Under the pieces are notes generated by a model that had not been told where the DNA came from, did not search any database, and saw only the letters and a program-made list of their open reading frames with translations. This document shows positions 41,096-52,940 of a stretch of DNA of 64,000 nt, in pieces. Made by a program: the position numbers and the translations under genes. The stretch is from Eublepharis macularius (Eukaryota; Chordata; Lepidosauria; Squamata; Eublepharidae), in contig NC_072807.1 in assembly GCF_028583425.1 (NCBI RefSeq), forward strand, positions 32,307,001 to 32,371,000, given 5' to 3'. Each line of letters begins with the position of its first letter. The first letter of the stretch is position 1.

Positions 41096-41458
41096 CCCCC
41101 CCGCCACTGCCTTTAGGGTTGCCCTTGCAAAAGAAACGCTGTCCCTTTAACAGGCTTAATGCAGAAATGGACACTTGAAGCTTTTCATGTCAGGGAGGTA
41201 AACAGCATCACCTGGTTGTTGCTGCAGCTTAAAACAGATCCGGGGTGGGGGGCGCTACAAGGACTAGTTGGCAACCTCACTCGACAGAACCAGAGTCCAG
41301 CTACCCAAAGCAAAACTTGCCAAGTTTAGAAAAGCAGCATGCTTGCTCAGGCCGGTAAGGTAGACTGCCTCTTTCCTGGAGGTTTGCATCACCCTCCAGT
41401 TCTACTCCCCTCCTTAAGCTCCAAAAGCTGGTTTGTAAACTGCCTTTTCAAAACACAT

Positions 41459-41705
41459 CAAGATGGGTAACTGTGTTAGTCTGTCTGTAGCAGTAAAAAG
41501 AGCAAGAGTCCAGTAGCACCCAGAAGACTAACAAAATTTGTGGTCGGGTAGAAGCTTCTGTGAGCCACTGCTCATTTCTTCAGGTCCTTTCAGTTACTGG
41601 GGTATCTGAAAAAGCGAGCTGTGGCTCACAAATGCTCCTACCCTATCACAAATTCTGTTAGTCTTCTGGGTGCTACTGGACTCTCTCTCTTTTCTACTGC
41701 CTTTT
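41459..41705 (+). mobile_element. Foldback element, A-related variant
   Basis: The left arm ('ctgtgttagtctgtctgtag', 'caagagtccagtagcaccca', 'gaagactaacaaaattt') is mirrored on the right ('acaaattctgttagtcttct', 'gggtgctactggactctctc'). It has the same plan as family A but a distinct arm sequence ('gcacccagaagactaac'). Confidence 0.75.
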
Positions 41706-41924
41706 TAAAAGAAACAAAAAAGGGGCAGGAGTCCCTGCATGGGGTGCCTTCCCAACAAGTCTGGTAAAGTCTTCTCACCAATATAGTCTCCAGCCGGCCA
41801 GGGGGAAACTGTTCTGTCCCAGACGCTGAAGGGGCGCAAAGGCCCAGCAGAACCTTCTCGGAGCATTTAGGTAAATAGCCCCAGTGGTGATCGCGGCAGC
41901 TCGAACAGATCCCGAAGGCACAGT

Positions 41925-42480
41925 TGGGGTTGCCAACCTCCTAGGAGGCGGCGGGAGATTCCCCCCGGAATTAAAACTGCTCTCCAGGCGACAGAGCATA
42001 GGGCAGCGGGCTCCGGTGGGCTGCCTCCCAGCGCCCCAGGAAAGCCGCCCAGGCTCTGCCTGGAAGCCCCGGCGCGCGAAAACGCTGCCGCCTCTCTCCG
42101 GTGCGCCCTGCCCGGGCCGAGGAGCTCTTGGAGCGAGAAGGCGGCCGCGGCCAAGAGCAGGCGGGCCTAGCGAGGTCGGGCAGGGGCCCGACGCCCAGCG
42201 CGCGGCAGAGGAGGCGCAAGCCGAGGCGGAGTTAGTAGCACATGGCGCGGCCGCTGCGCCCAAGAGCTCCCGCGCCTTGCAGAGGCCCGGCAGGCCGCGC
42301 GTCCGCCCTCCTTCTCCGGCTCCACCTCGTCGGGGCTGCGGCCAGCATTCCACGTGGCCCGCTCCAGGCTGCCCAAAGGGGACAGCCGGCGTCCCCCTCG
42401 GCCGGCGAGGCGTGAGGCTGGCCCGCTTCTGCGCCGCTGCTGGCGCCGGCCGCCTAGCTCACCGTCTAGGCAGGGTTGCC
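41925..42480. promoter_or_regulatory. CpG-rich block downstream of CD276
   Basis: A second GC- and CpG-dense block, with many gcgc, cggc and ccgcg words, surrounded by repeats. It begins within a 'ggggttgccaacctcc' repeat copy (41928-41998) and ends at another (42470). It could be a promoter, an exapted repeat cluster, or GC-biased repeat sequence. The long open frames on both strands are expected from composition. Confidence 0.4.
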
Positions 42481-42830
42481 AACCTCCAGGGGGTGGCTGG
42501 GGATCTCCCAGAATTGCAACTGATCTCCAGGCAGCAGGGATCAGTTCCCCTGGAGAAAATGGCAGCTTGGGAGATGGACTGTAGGACATCATACCCTGCC
42601 CTCTCCAGGCCTGCCCACCAACGCTCCAGGAATTTCCCTACCCAAACTTCCCAGCCTTTGGTAAAGTGTGTACAAGGGAGCTTCAAGCTTTGGTTGAACT
42701 TTTCTTAGAGTCCATTCTTTGGGGGGCTGCTGACGTTTCCCACCTAGGGTTGCCAACTCCGGGGGAGGGGGAGTCCTGGTGTTTTGGGGGTGGAGCCTGG
42801 AGGAGGTGGAGCTTGGTAGGGGGCGTAACG
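42470..42830 (+). repeat. Two 'gggttgccaacctcc' family copies
   Basis: 42470-42660: 'gcagggttgccaacctccag', 'tctccaggcagcagggatca', 'ggactgtaggacatcatacc'. 42740-42830: 'cctagggttgccaactccgg' to 'ggaggtggagcttggtaggg'. Both sense. Confidence 0.65.
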
Positions 42831-44094
42831 CTACAGAGTCTGCTCCCGAAGCTCTGGTTGTCATTTATCTCTGGCGTTTGGGGGGAATAGGTAATTCAGG
42901 GAGGTCTCCAGCTCTCTCTTGAGGCAAACGCTTCCTAACATTTTTTTCCCTCTCACAAAACTCTGCGTTTGAGAAGTCTGAGGAATTTTACGGTTATTCC
43001 AATGGAAAAACTTAGCAAATTGGGGGGGGGGTGTTGAAAAAAGAAGTCAAGGGAATTATTTTTAATCTTGTCATGAAGTAAATCTTTCCTTATACATGGT
43101 TTTTCCTCACTCACAATGCTGGGATTGAAAAGCCTGAGGAGTTTCCCAATTATTTCATCAGAGAAATTTAGACATTTGGGGGGGGGATGTTGAAAAAAGA
43201 AGTCAAGGGAATTATTTTTAATCTTGTCATGAAGTAAATGTTTCCTTATATATGGTCTTTCCTCACTCACAATGCTGGGATTGAAAAGGCAGGGATTTCT
43301 CAGGTATTCCAATGGAAGAGTATGGAAATGGGGGGGTGCTTTGGGGGGGGGAACCATGGGAACTTTCCCTCTCTTATGTCATGAAATAAATGCTGCTTTA
43401 GACAAGATTTTTCCCTTCACAAAGTGCTGGGATTGAAAAGTGTGAAGACTTTTCCCATTCCAATGAGGAAAATGTGAGTGGGGGGCACTGGCAAAATGAA
43501 CCTAATGGGAACTGTTCCCCCTTTTTTCATAAGGTAAATGCTTCCTATGAGGAGGTTTTTCCTCACACAAAGTGCCCTGTTTAAATTGCCTGAGGACTTT
43601 TTTAGCTGTTCCAAGGGAAATCATGGAAATTTGGGGGTACGTTAAAATCCCTCATGGGAACCTTTTCCTCTTCTGCAATGAAGTAAATGTCCCCTTAAAC
43701 ATTTTTCCTCACGCAAAATACTCTGTTTGAAAAGCCTGAGGAATTTTTCAAGTGTTAGTGGAAAAGTAAGTGCCTCCTTAAACATTTTTCCTCACAAAAT
43801 ACTGGGTTTGAAACCCTCACGAGTCCTGGCTGTCGCAACTATTTTGCAGAGTGGAATTTGAGGGTGGCGGGGAAGCAGCTACACTCATGGGGGCTATTTG
43901 GGAAGGGACCCGATTGCAAGCCCCCCTCCCCATAATTTTGCTGGGGTGCCGGTTGCTACCTTTGTGACGCAGGGCCAAGCGGTGCGCTCAGGACACAGAC
44001 TACTACTGGCTCAGCGACGAGTGACTTACTCAGTTGTACCCGGCTTTTCTCCCCCGGGGGAATCCAAAGCAGTTTAATTTTATTTTCCTTTCCT

Positions 44095-44230
44095 CCATTT
44101 ATCCTTACAACAACCTTGTCCGGTAGGCTAGGCTGAGAATGTCACTGGCCCAAGGTACCCCAGGAAGCTTCCATGGCAGAGAGGGGATTCAAAGCTGGGT
44201 CTCCCAGATCCTAGTCTGGTGCTACCCTGC
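44095..44230 (-). mobile_element. tRNA-derived SINE, family N, antisense, in array 1
   Basis: 'ttatccttacaacaaccttg', 'ggtaggctaggctgagaatg' and 'gattcaaagctgggtctccc', then 'agatcctagtctggtgct'. Confidence 0.75.
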
Positions 44231-44254
44231 CCTGGCTGTCAGCCAATAAATTAT

Positions 44255-44380
44255 CGCCAGTTAGACGCTCTGAGTGTATCCTGCCTCACAGGGTTGTTGT
44301 GAGGCTAAATGGAGGGGAGGAGAAGGATGGAAGCTGCTTTGGGTCTCCATCGGGGACACAGATTATAAATGAAATAAATA
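44255..44380 (+). mobile_element. SINE N 3' fragment, sense
   Basis: 'ctgcctcacagggttgttgt', 'gaggctaaatggaggggagg' and 'tttgggtctccatcggggac', then 'ataaatgaaataaatac'. The head is missing. Confidence 0.65.
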
Positions 44381-46199
44381 CATACTTTCCACACACCCCA
44401 CCATGGTAAAGCCTTTTTCATTTTTTTTAAAAAATACAGCATTGGATATCGTATTGTAACAATCTGTGAAGCAGGATGCCGCCATCCTGTGTTGGGTGGG
44501 GGTTGCCTTTGGGATAGGGAGGGGCCCAAATGCTAGTTCAATTTGATTGCCCGCATTTCCCCCTTGGAACAATTACAATGTCCGACCATGGAGAGGTTTT
44601 TGAAACTCAAAAAAACCAGGGGTGCTCTTTCCCCCTCCCCCACTGTTTTCCCGCCTTTTTCTAGCTTGTGGGAGGGGCATCCTTCCCTCAGTTTTCTCTC
44701 TGTCACTGAAAGGTTCCCTTTCCCAAAGCTGCTTTCCCTCAAAGAAAATGCTGGATTTAAAAAGCCTAAGAAGTTTTTTTCAATTATTCCAGTGGAAAAA
44801 TATGGAAATTTGAGGGTGCACTGGAAAAAAAAACCCTCATGGGAACTATTCTCTCTTTTGTCATGAGGTAAATGCTTCCAAAGAGAAGGTTTTTCTCACA
44901 CACACTCATGGGTTTGAATATCCTGAGGAATATTTTAATTATTCCAATGTGAAGAAATGGAAATTTGGGAATGTATTTTTTTTTTAAAAAAAACCCTCAT
45001 AGAAACTATTCTCTCCCTTGTCATGAGGTAAATATTTCCTAAGAGTGGGATTTCCTCTCTTACAATCCAGGGCTTGAAAAGCCTGAGGAGTTTTGCAGTT
45101 ATTTCACTGGAAAAATACTGAAATTTGGTGGTGCGTGGCAAAAAAAATAAATAAAAAAATTATAGGAACGATTTTTTTTTCTCATGAGATAAATGCTTCC
45201 TAAGATGAAGTTTTTTTTTCATACCAAATGCATAGTATGGAAAAGTCTGAGAACTTTTCAACTATTCCAGTGGAAAAATATGGAAATTTGGGGGTGCACA
45301 GGAACTATTTTGTCATGAGGTAAATGCTTTTTAAAGTGAAGGTTTTCCTCACACAAAATACTGGCTTTGATAAATACAAATGTGGATGCTAACAGTTCTC
45401 CATACTCCTAAATTACCAACTGTAAGCTTATAAATGAATGGACTTGGTAAGATTATAAATAGCTTCTATCCTCTTTTTAAAAACTATCTTATTCTCTCCT
45501 ATTTCTGAAAGTAGATAAAAGATATTGTTCTTTTTCTCTTTCCCTTTTGAGTGCAGAAGTGGAGGGTTGGGTAGAAACCACACTGGTTGAGCTTTATATT
45601 ATAATACCACTATTTCAAAGTCATGTAAGAGCCTGACAAGTGATAATAAGGGAAATGTTTCCTAAAACAAGGCTTTTCTCCTCAAAATATGTAGAAAAGT
45701 CTGAGAACTTTTCCAGTTGTTCAAATGGAAAAACAGAGATCTTGGGGGTACACTTTTTAAAAAAAGCTCCTGTGAAATATTTCTCTTTTGTAATGAGGGA
45801 AATGTTTTTAAAGATTTTTCACAGGCAAAATGTATAATATAGAACAGTCTGAGGACCCTTTTATTTATTTTGTTGGAAAAAATTGTGAAATTTGGGGTGC
45901 AATAATAAAAACTCCTGGGAATGATTTTATCTTTTTGTAATAAGGCAAATGCTTCTTAAGACAAGAGTTATTGTTTTTTTTCCCAGGCAAAATATGTAGT
46001 ATGTAAAACTGTCTGAGAACCTCTTCATTTAATTCAGTGGAAAAGTTGGGAACTTTTGGGATGAACTGATCATAAATCTGTGAATTATTATCTCTTGTGT
46101 CATGAGGGGAATGTTTCTTAAGACAAGGCTTTTCTTACTTAAAATGTTTAGTATTAGTAAAATCTGAGGTAAAATGGAGACATTGAAGGGAACACCGAG

Positions 46200-47650
46200 A
46201 ATTCCCCAAACTGATGGACTTTGCACCTGTGCGGAGCCAAAATTGGGACATTTCTAGAGCTAGAATTTAGGAGAGAAAATGTCCTGCTCCCAAAATGTTC
46301 TTATTGCTTCCCTTTCACTTGGTGAAGGGCCAGTGTAGAGCTATAAGCACCTGGCCTCAAAGAAAGACAAGCTAGATAAAATAGAGGGCTCTACATATGT
46401 GGCAGAAGGAACCATGTTTATTTTGACAAAGAAAAAGACACAAACAGGATAATTTGCAATTTGTTTTCCCTCCACAGAGGACGAAGGAAAAAAGAGTGGC
46501 TGAGGCATGCTCAGTTGCCACAAGTGCTGAGAAGATTTCATCGCATCTAGTAAAAGTTGAAGGCTTGGGCTGGCTTTAACCTTAAAGAGATTTATTCTGT
46601 ACTAATGAAGTGGAATTCTTGCAATGGCTTCATGCCGGACGGCCATTTATTACATAAAAAAGCAAGTTGAGGTCTTCTCTTGGTCATGGAAGATTTCTTT
46701 ATCTGTCAAAGAAAGAGGACTGTAGTGGCACCCTAAATACTGGTCCTATATTTTTGCAAGAAAGGAGACCTGTGCAGCCTTCATGGCTGACAATGTTCCA
46801 GTCCATCTAGCAGAAGCAGGAGTCTTGTGGCTTTCATAGTTTGACAAGATTTTCCTACATGGGAAAGAATCTTCTTCTGGCTTAAGGCCTGAGAAGCTCT
46901 TATTAAATAGAAAGAAAAATGAAATCTAGTTGTTGCCTTCAAGGCTGACCACATTATATGACTTGTTCCTGGTTACTGTGGGTATGTGTTCAGATTTTAT
47001 TGCATGTAAAAGACACTAGAGGTTTGCACCTGCTTTAACTGTGACTAGATATATTCCTTATTAATGCTGCAGAGGCTTCTCGTCGGACCCACTTTTATTA
47101 AATAACGAACAAGTCTGGCTTCATGCCGGAGAACTTTTTTTTTATTGGTAAAAGAAAGAAGACTGTAGTGGAACTCTAAAAAGTGATATTGTGTAAAACA
47201 AGAAAGGAGTCCTGTGTAGCCTTCATGGCTGGAAACATTTCCATCCACCTAGAAGAAGCAGGAGCCCTGTGGCTTTCACAGACTGACAAGATTTTCCCAC
47301 GTGGAAAGGAGTCTCCTCCTGGCTTAAAGTCCAAAGAGGTTTTATTAAGCAGAAGGGAAACAGGAATCTGTTGGAGCCTTTAAGGCTTATCCTATTGTAT
47401 GACTTGTTTGTGGTCTCTCTGGATCACACGGATGGATTTTGTGCCTGCCCAGAGCCGTCATTGGGAAATGTTCAGAGCTAGGCTTTGGGGTGGGGGGATG
47501 TCTTCTCCAGAACAGGCCTGGCACTTTTTGACCAGCTACTGTTGTGCCATAGGCAACCAGCCTCAAAGAAAGCCTGTCCATAAAAAGACAGGGGTCTTAA
47601 GAACTGCTTAAAGAAACTCAGTCACTAGGGTCTCAGTGAGATAGGCGGCC

Positions 47651-47744
<94 letters not shown>

Positions 47745-48780
47745 TAGATAGATAGATAACCCTCCTTTAAACCACTAACCTCACTAACCCACCTTTCACG
47801 GCATGTGTGGCTAAAGGCAGCACTTCTGAAGAGAGATTTTCCCTACCTAAATCCTAGCTCTAGACATTTCTGAATGGTGACTCAAGCTGGCATAAATTCT
47901 ATCAGTGTGAATATCTAGATGACCAGTAAAACAACAGTCTCAGTTAGGCCACCTGTTGTTCTCCATAGAAGGAGGAGCAGTCCATTGGTGGTGTGAAGTC
48001 TACCATGCTATGCTTATACAGAAAACGAGAAAGAGGCAGGTGGTCCTTGACAACTTTATTCTTCAATATAACCGAAGCCAGAATGCTGTGGTTGCATAAA
48101 ACCATAAATGCATTTGAAATATAAGTAAGCAGGAGGGGTCTCTTTAGGGTTAAAGCTTAGCAACAAGCTGCTGCAGGTGTCTGGACCAAGATCGCTGGAG
48201 AACTCATCTGTGTGCTGTCAGAATTTGGATCTGGTGCTGAGGGCGTCATGTCTGGAAGACCTTCATTTCAGTATGGTAAGCAGCTTTTCAGCATATTTTC
48301 AAAATAGAGTTACTTTAATTCTTTACCGGAAACAACATCCAGAATATGTCAGAAAACATATTGCTACTTTGTAAAAATAGTAACTTTTGTTCTTAGTATT
48401 GTAACAGGGTATATAACTGTCTCAATCATAAAGTGATATGAATTGGGGAAACAGGCCTAAAGAATGATGACACTTTGCCTGGGCTCCTTAGCATTAAAAA
48501 AATGCAAACCATGTACAAGAGGGGTATCTTAACAAAAGGGAGAACGAGCTAACTTGCTATGTCTGAACAAGCTTTGAGTTTTTTCTGGATTATTTTACAA
48601 TAGTGTAAAATAATAGTGTAAGCTTGGCTTCAGTCACTGTAACAATAGGCAGAACTAGCTAAGTTGTTATGATGGAACAACCGGAGTCTTTTTTCTGGCT
48701 TATTTTACAGAGGAACTGGAAATGACAGCAACCATCCTGTGGCAAGCGTGAAAAAGAAATTCTTGCATCTAAATGAACCA
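46200..48780 (+). repeat. Tandem array 2, diverged left-edge units (U0)
   Basis: 46200-46470 and 47430-47610 both resemble the 'gccttgggaagccagcctca' block of the long units. 46478-47430 holds about 50-bp monomers. 47800-48280 aligns by word order with the long-unit tail ('gaatggtgactcaagctggc' against 'gcgatgactgaaggaggggt'). The LINE piece of the long unit is absent. U0 is clearly more diverged than U1-U7. Confidence 0.75.
47653..47757 (+). repeat. (CAGA)n microsatellite ending in (GATA)n
   Basis: About 22 uninterrupted cagacaga-type tetramers followed by four gata units, inside unit U0. None of the other units has it. Confidence 0.95.
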
Positions 48781-50258
48781 GGAGGCTTGGACTGGCTTTA
48801 ACCTTAAAGAGATTTATTCCATAAGAACCAAGTGGGCCTCTTGCAGTGGCTTCCTGCTCGACTCATATTTATTAGATTTTTTTAAAAAGTTGAGGTCTTC
48901 TGGGGCTTCACGCTGGAGAAGATTTCCTCATTTTATCTCTGAAAAAAGGGTGCCACAGAAAAGTTTTGTTTAGAGATCCCACTTTATTGCATCCGAAACC
49001 AGAAAGGGATCCTGTGCAGTCTTCACGGCTGATCACATTTCAGTCCACCCGGCTGGAGCAGGGATCTTGGAGAGGCTTTCACAGTCTAACAAGATTTTGC
49101 ATCATCCAGTGTCCTTCTGGCTTAAGGCCTGAGGAGGTTTTCTTGTCTAGGAGGGAAAGAGGAGTCCATTTGAGCCTTCAAGGCTGCCCAGGTGATGTGA
49201 CTTGTTCCTGGGTCCCATGGGTCTTCTTCTGCCTTGCGTGGAGAAGATGCCATTGAATGTAAAAAATACCAGTGGGTGTTTGCACCACCTTTAAGAGTGA
49301 CTAGATATATTCCTTATTAATGTCAATGTAGCTTCATGCTGGACCCATATTTATTAAATAAAGAACAAGTTGAGGTATTTTCTGGGCTTCATGCCGAAGA
49401 AGATTCCCGTATAGGTCAAAGAAAGAAGGAGTCTCCTTTTGGCTTAAGGCCAAAGAATGTGTTATTGTGTAGAAGGGCAAGAGAGGAGACTCTTGTGGCC
49501 TTCAAGGCGGATCCCATCATATGAATCTTAGATATTCTCTGTGTGGATCACACAGAAGGACTTTGCTTATTCTGTACTAATGAAGGGGAATTCTTGCACT
49601 GGCTTCATGCCGAACCGACATTGATTACGTAAGAAGCAAGTTGAGGTCTTCTGTAGGCCATGGAAGATTTCTTTATCTGTCAAAGAAAGAGGGCTGTAGT
49701 GGCACCCTAAAGACTGGTCCTATATTGTTGCAAGAAAGGAGACCTGTGCAGCCTTCATGGCTGACACTGTTTCAGTCCATCTAGCAGAAGCAGGAGTCTT
49801 GTGGCTTTCATAGTTTGACAAGATTTTCCTACATGGGACAGAGACTTCTTTTGGCTTAAGGCCTGAGGAGCTTTAATTAAGTAGAAAGAAAAATCTAAAC
49901 TACAGAGGAGTGCTGTGGTGGCGTAAAGCCTCACGCACGTTAATGAACAATAAGTAGGCAGGGACTCTCTTTGGGGCTATCGCCTGTCCAGTCTGTGCAA
50001 GACTTGCGAAGACCTCTTTTGTGTCTGTGACCTGGTGTTGGCGTTTGAACCTGGCGCGGAGGGATTCGCACCCAGAAGGACTTCCTTCTAGTAGGGTAAG
50101 CTTGGCTTCAGTCACTGTAACAATAAGCAGAACTAGCTAAGTTGCTATGATGGAACAACCGGAGTCTTTTTTCTGTCTTATTTTACAGAGGAACTGGAAA
50201 TTGAGACAACCATCCTGTGGCAAGCGTGAAGAAGAAATTCTTGCATCTAAAGGAACCA
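48781..50258 (+). repeat. Array 2 unit U1, short type (1478 bp)
   Basis: It is bounded by the landmark 'ggaggcttggactggc'. Diverged monomers of about 48-54 bp run to about 49895. A tail with 'gtgctgtggtggcgtaaagc' follows, then a donor-like gtaag at 50096 and an acceptor-like tattttacag ending 50188. Confidence 0.88.
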
Positions 50259-52940
50259 GGAGGCTTGGACTGGCTTTAACCTTAAAGAGATTTATTCCAT
50301 AAGAACCAAGTGAGCTTCTTGCAGTGGCTTCCGGCTGGACTCATATTTATTAGATTTTTTAAAAAGTTGAGGTCTTCTGGGGCTTCACGCTGGAGAAGAT
50401 TTCCTCGTTTCATCTGTGAAAGAAAGGGTGCCACAGAAAAGTTTTGCTTAGAGATCCCACATTATTGCATCCGAAACCAGAAAGGGATCCTGTGCAGTCT
50501 TCATGGCTGATCAAATTTCAATCCACCGAGCCGGAGCAGGGATCTTGGAGAGGCTTTCACAGTCTGACAAGATTTTGCATCATTGAGTGTCCTTCTGGCT
50601 TATGGCCTGAGGAGGTTTTCTTGTCTAGGAGGGAAAGAGGAGTCCATTTGAGCCTTCAAGGCTGCCCAGGTATTGTGACTTGTTCCTGGGTCCCATGGGT
50701 CTTCTTCTGCCTTGCGTGGAGAAGATGCCATTGAATGTAAAAAATACCAGTGACTAGATATATTCCTTATTAATGTCACTGTGGCTTGATGCTGGACCCA
50801 TATTTATTAAATAAAGAACAAGTCGAGGTATTTTCTGGGCTTCATGCCGAAGAAGAGTCCCGTATTGGTCAAAGAAAGAAGGAGTCTCCTTTTGGCTTAA
50901 GGCCAAAGAATGTGTTATTGTCCAGAAGGGCAAGAGAGGAGACTCTTGTGGCCTTCAAGGCTGACCCCATCATATGATTCTTTGATAGTCTCTGTGTGGA
51001 TCACACAGAGGGATTTTGCTCTTGCCACGGCCCCAGCTTGGAGGTTTCTGGCTCTAGACTCCAGGTGGGAAAGTTTCCTCCCCTCCAGAACTGTATTTCT
51101 GCCGCCCTCGCTGTTTGTGACGGGGCATTGCTGTGCCTTGGGAAGCCAGCCTCAAAGACACGACAGCCACACACAAGACAGGCATCTTGTCAGTAACACA
51201 GCCTAATAATTTTTTAAATAGATAAATAAAGTTAGAAATGTTTTAAACAGGGAAATAAAATGCTACATGTTTTCACTAATGAAATAAAATAGCCTTTTAA
51301 AAAATAGTTAATTTAGTTAAAATTAATGAAATGTTAAATAATCATAATAAGCTTTGTGAATCATTTTTAATCATGTCCTTAATAAGTAACTAAACTTCTA
51401 GGGTGCACTCAGAAACCCACACAGGGACATTTTGTGGCTGTGCTGACCCAGCCAGCAATTCTGGAGAGAGGAGGTTTTCCCAGATGAGTCCCAGCTCCAG
51501 AATTTTCCAAGCGATGACTGAAGGAGGGGTGAAATCCATCACAGGGTGGCCTTTGGAGCAACAGAAATTAACAGCTCATGCCCCTGTTGTTTCCATTTAA
51601 AAAAAAGCAGGTATCCTGTGGTTTCTTAAAGCCTGCTATTCTCTCCTTAGAGAGCCAGCGAGATGGTTTCGGAGCCTGACGGCTTTTTTCTTAAATGTAA
51701 GAGCGGCAAGGAGTGCTGTGGTGGCGTAAAGCCTCACGCACATCACTGAACAATAACTAGGCAGGGACTCTCTTTGGGGCTATTGCCTGTCCAGTCTGTG
51801 CAAGACCTGTGAAGGCCTCTTCTGTGCCTGTGACCTGGTGTCGGCCTTTGAACCTGGCGTGGAGGGATTCTCACCCAGAAGAACTTCCTTCCAGTAGGGT
51901 AAGCTTGTCTTCAGTCACTGTTCCACAGAGAGGAAGTTGGTTTTCTTGTGGGAATGAATGTCCGGAATATTTTAAAATTGTACTGCTGCTATCAAATAAA
52001 GGGAAGTGATTGTTAATTTTCTTCACAGTAGTGTATTTTATCGCCCTACGTGGTTTGGAACCAACATGCCTGAAGGACCACTTTGGGTCTTGTAACCTCC
52101 CCGCCTCCTGCAGTCATCTTCGGAGGCCCTGCTTTTGGGTGCTCCCAGCTTCCGAAATCAGGAGGGGGGCCACCTGGGAGAAGGTCCTTCATAGTAGTGG
52201 CATCGAAACTCTGGAACTTGCTCCCCAGGGAGGAGATTTGTCTGCCCCTTCTGTTGCCGTCTCCCACCAGCAGGAGGAGACATCTTTGTTTCCCTCGGCG
52301 ACGTTCTCTCCCTGATCCTTCCTCCACCCTCAGTGTTTTAATTGCTCTCTTTGTCTGGTGCGTGTGTTATGGTGCGTGAATATTTTTTCACTGTTTCTGT
52401 TTAAACAGAGTCCGGCCTCCTGCTGCATCGGTGAGGTTCAGGGGGAGCTGTGAGGGGAGGTTGGAGGCTCCATGTGTGCAGCTTCCAGGAAGATCTGCAG
52501 CAAGGTGAGCTTGCGTCTCTAGTTGACCCGTACAAATATGTCTGTATGTTCTTATAGCTCTTTTGCAGGAAAGGACAAAAATTAGTAACAGTGTTTATGG
52601 GATGTTTCTGAGTGTCCAAAGAAGGATTTCATTCATGACAGAAGAAAGAGACCAAGTTTCGGGTCCAGTAGCACTTTAAGGGCGGAGTCTATTTGCAGGG
52701 TATGAGCTGTCCAGCGTCAAAATTCCCTTCCTCGAAAGTTCGTTCTGTGTCCCCCCTTTGGAAGTAAAGCAATGCAAACCCGCTCCCAGAGGAGTAACTT
52801 AAGCATAGGCAGAATTAGCTAACTTGCTATGACTTAACAATCAGAGTCTTTTTTTCCGTCTTATTTCACAGAGAAACTGGAAATGGTGGAAATCATCCTG
52901 TGGCAAGCGTGAAGAAGAATTTCTAACATATAAGGAACCA
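50259..52940 (+). repeat. Array 2 unit U2, long type (2682 bp)
   Basis: It shares the first monomers with the short unit, then switches after 'gtggatcacacag' to a distinct block ('gccacggccccagcttggag'). An AT-rich spacer (51205-51400), the shared tail, an L2-like LINE fragment and a spliced-looking end follow, with acceptor AG at 52871. Confidence 0.88.
52029..52375 (+). pseudogene. L2/CR1-like LINE C-terminal fragment in U2
   Basis: The + strand frame gives GRRSFIVVASKLWNLLPREE, which resembles the 'R-F-V-AP-LWN-LP' end of L2/CR1-type reverse transcriptase ORFs. The upstream and downstream parts lie in different frames, so it is broken. It starts right at an acceptor-like ttcttcacag. Confidence 0.6.

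Larger units (their letters stand above)
42925..46190. repeat. Tandem array 1, period about 150-160 bp
   Basis: The unit is built on a run like 'tgtcatgaggtaaatgcttc', then 'tttttcctcacacaaaa', 'ttgaaaagcctgaggaattt' and 'ttattccaatggaaaaatat', then 'ggaaatttgggggtgca'. Successive 'atgaRgtaaat' landmarks near 43071, 43227, 43379, 43527 and 43675, and again near 44861, 45021 and 45182, are 148-161 bp apart. Copies are diverged by indels. The array is broken by SINE and other sequence at about 43810-44540 and 45370-45620. Confidence 0.85.

Noticed and set aside
41884..42708. 274-aa + strand open frame and a 192-aa - strand frame
   Set aside because: They cross repeat copies and a CpG-rich block; long frames occur on both strands at once, as expected from composition.
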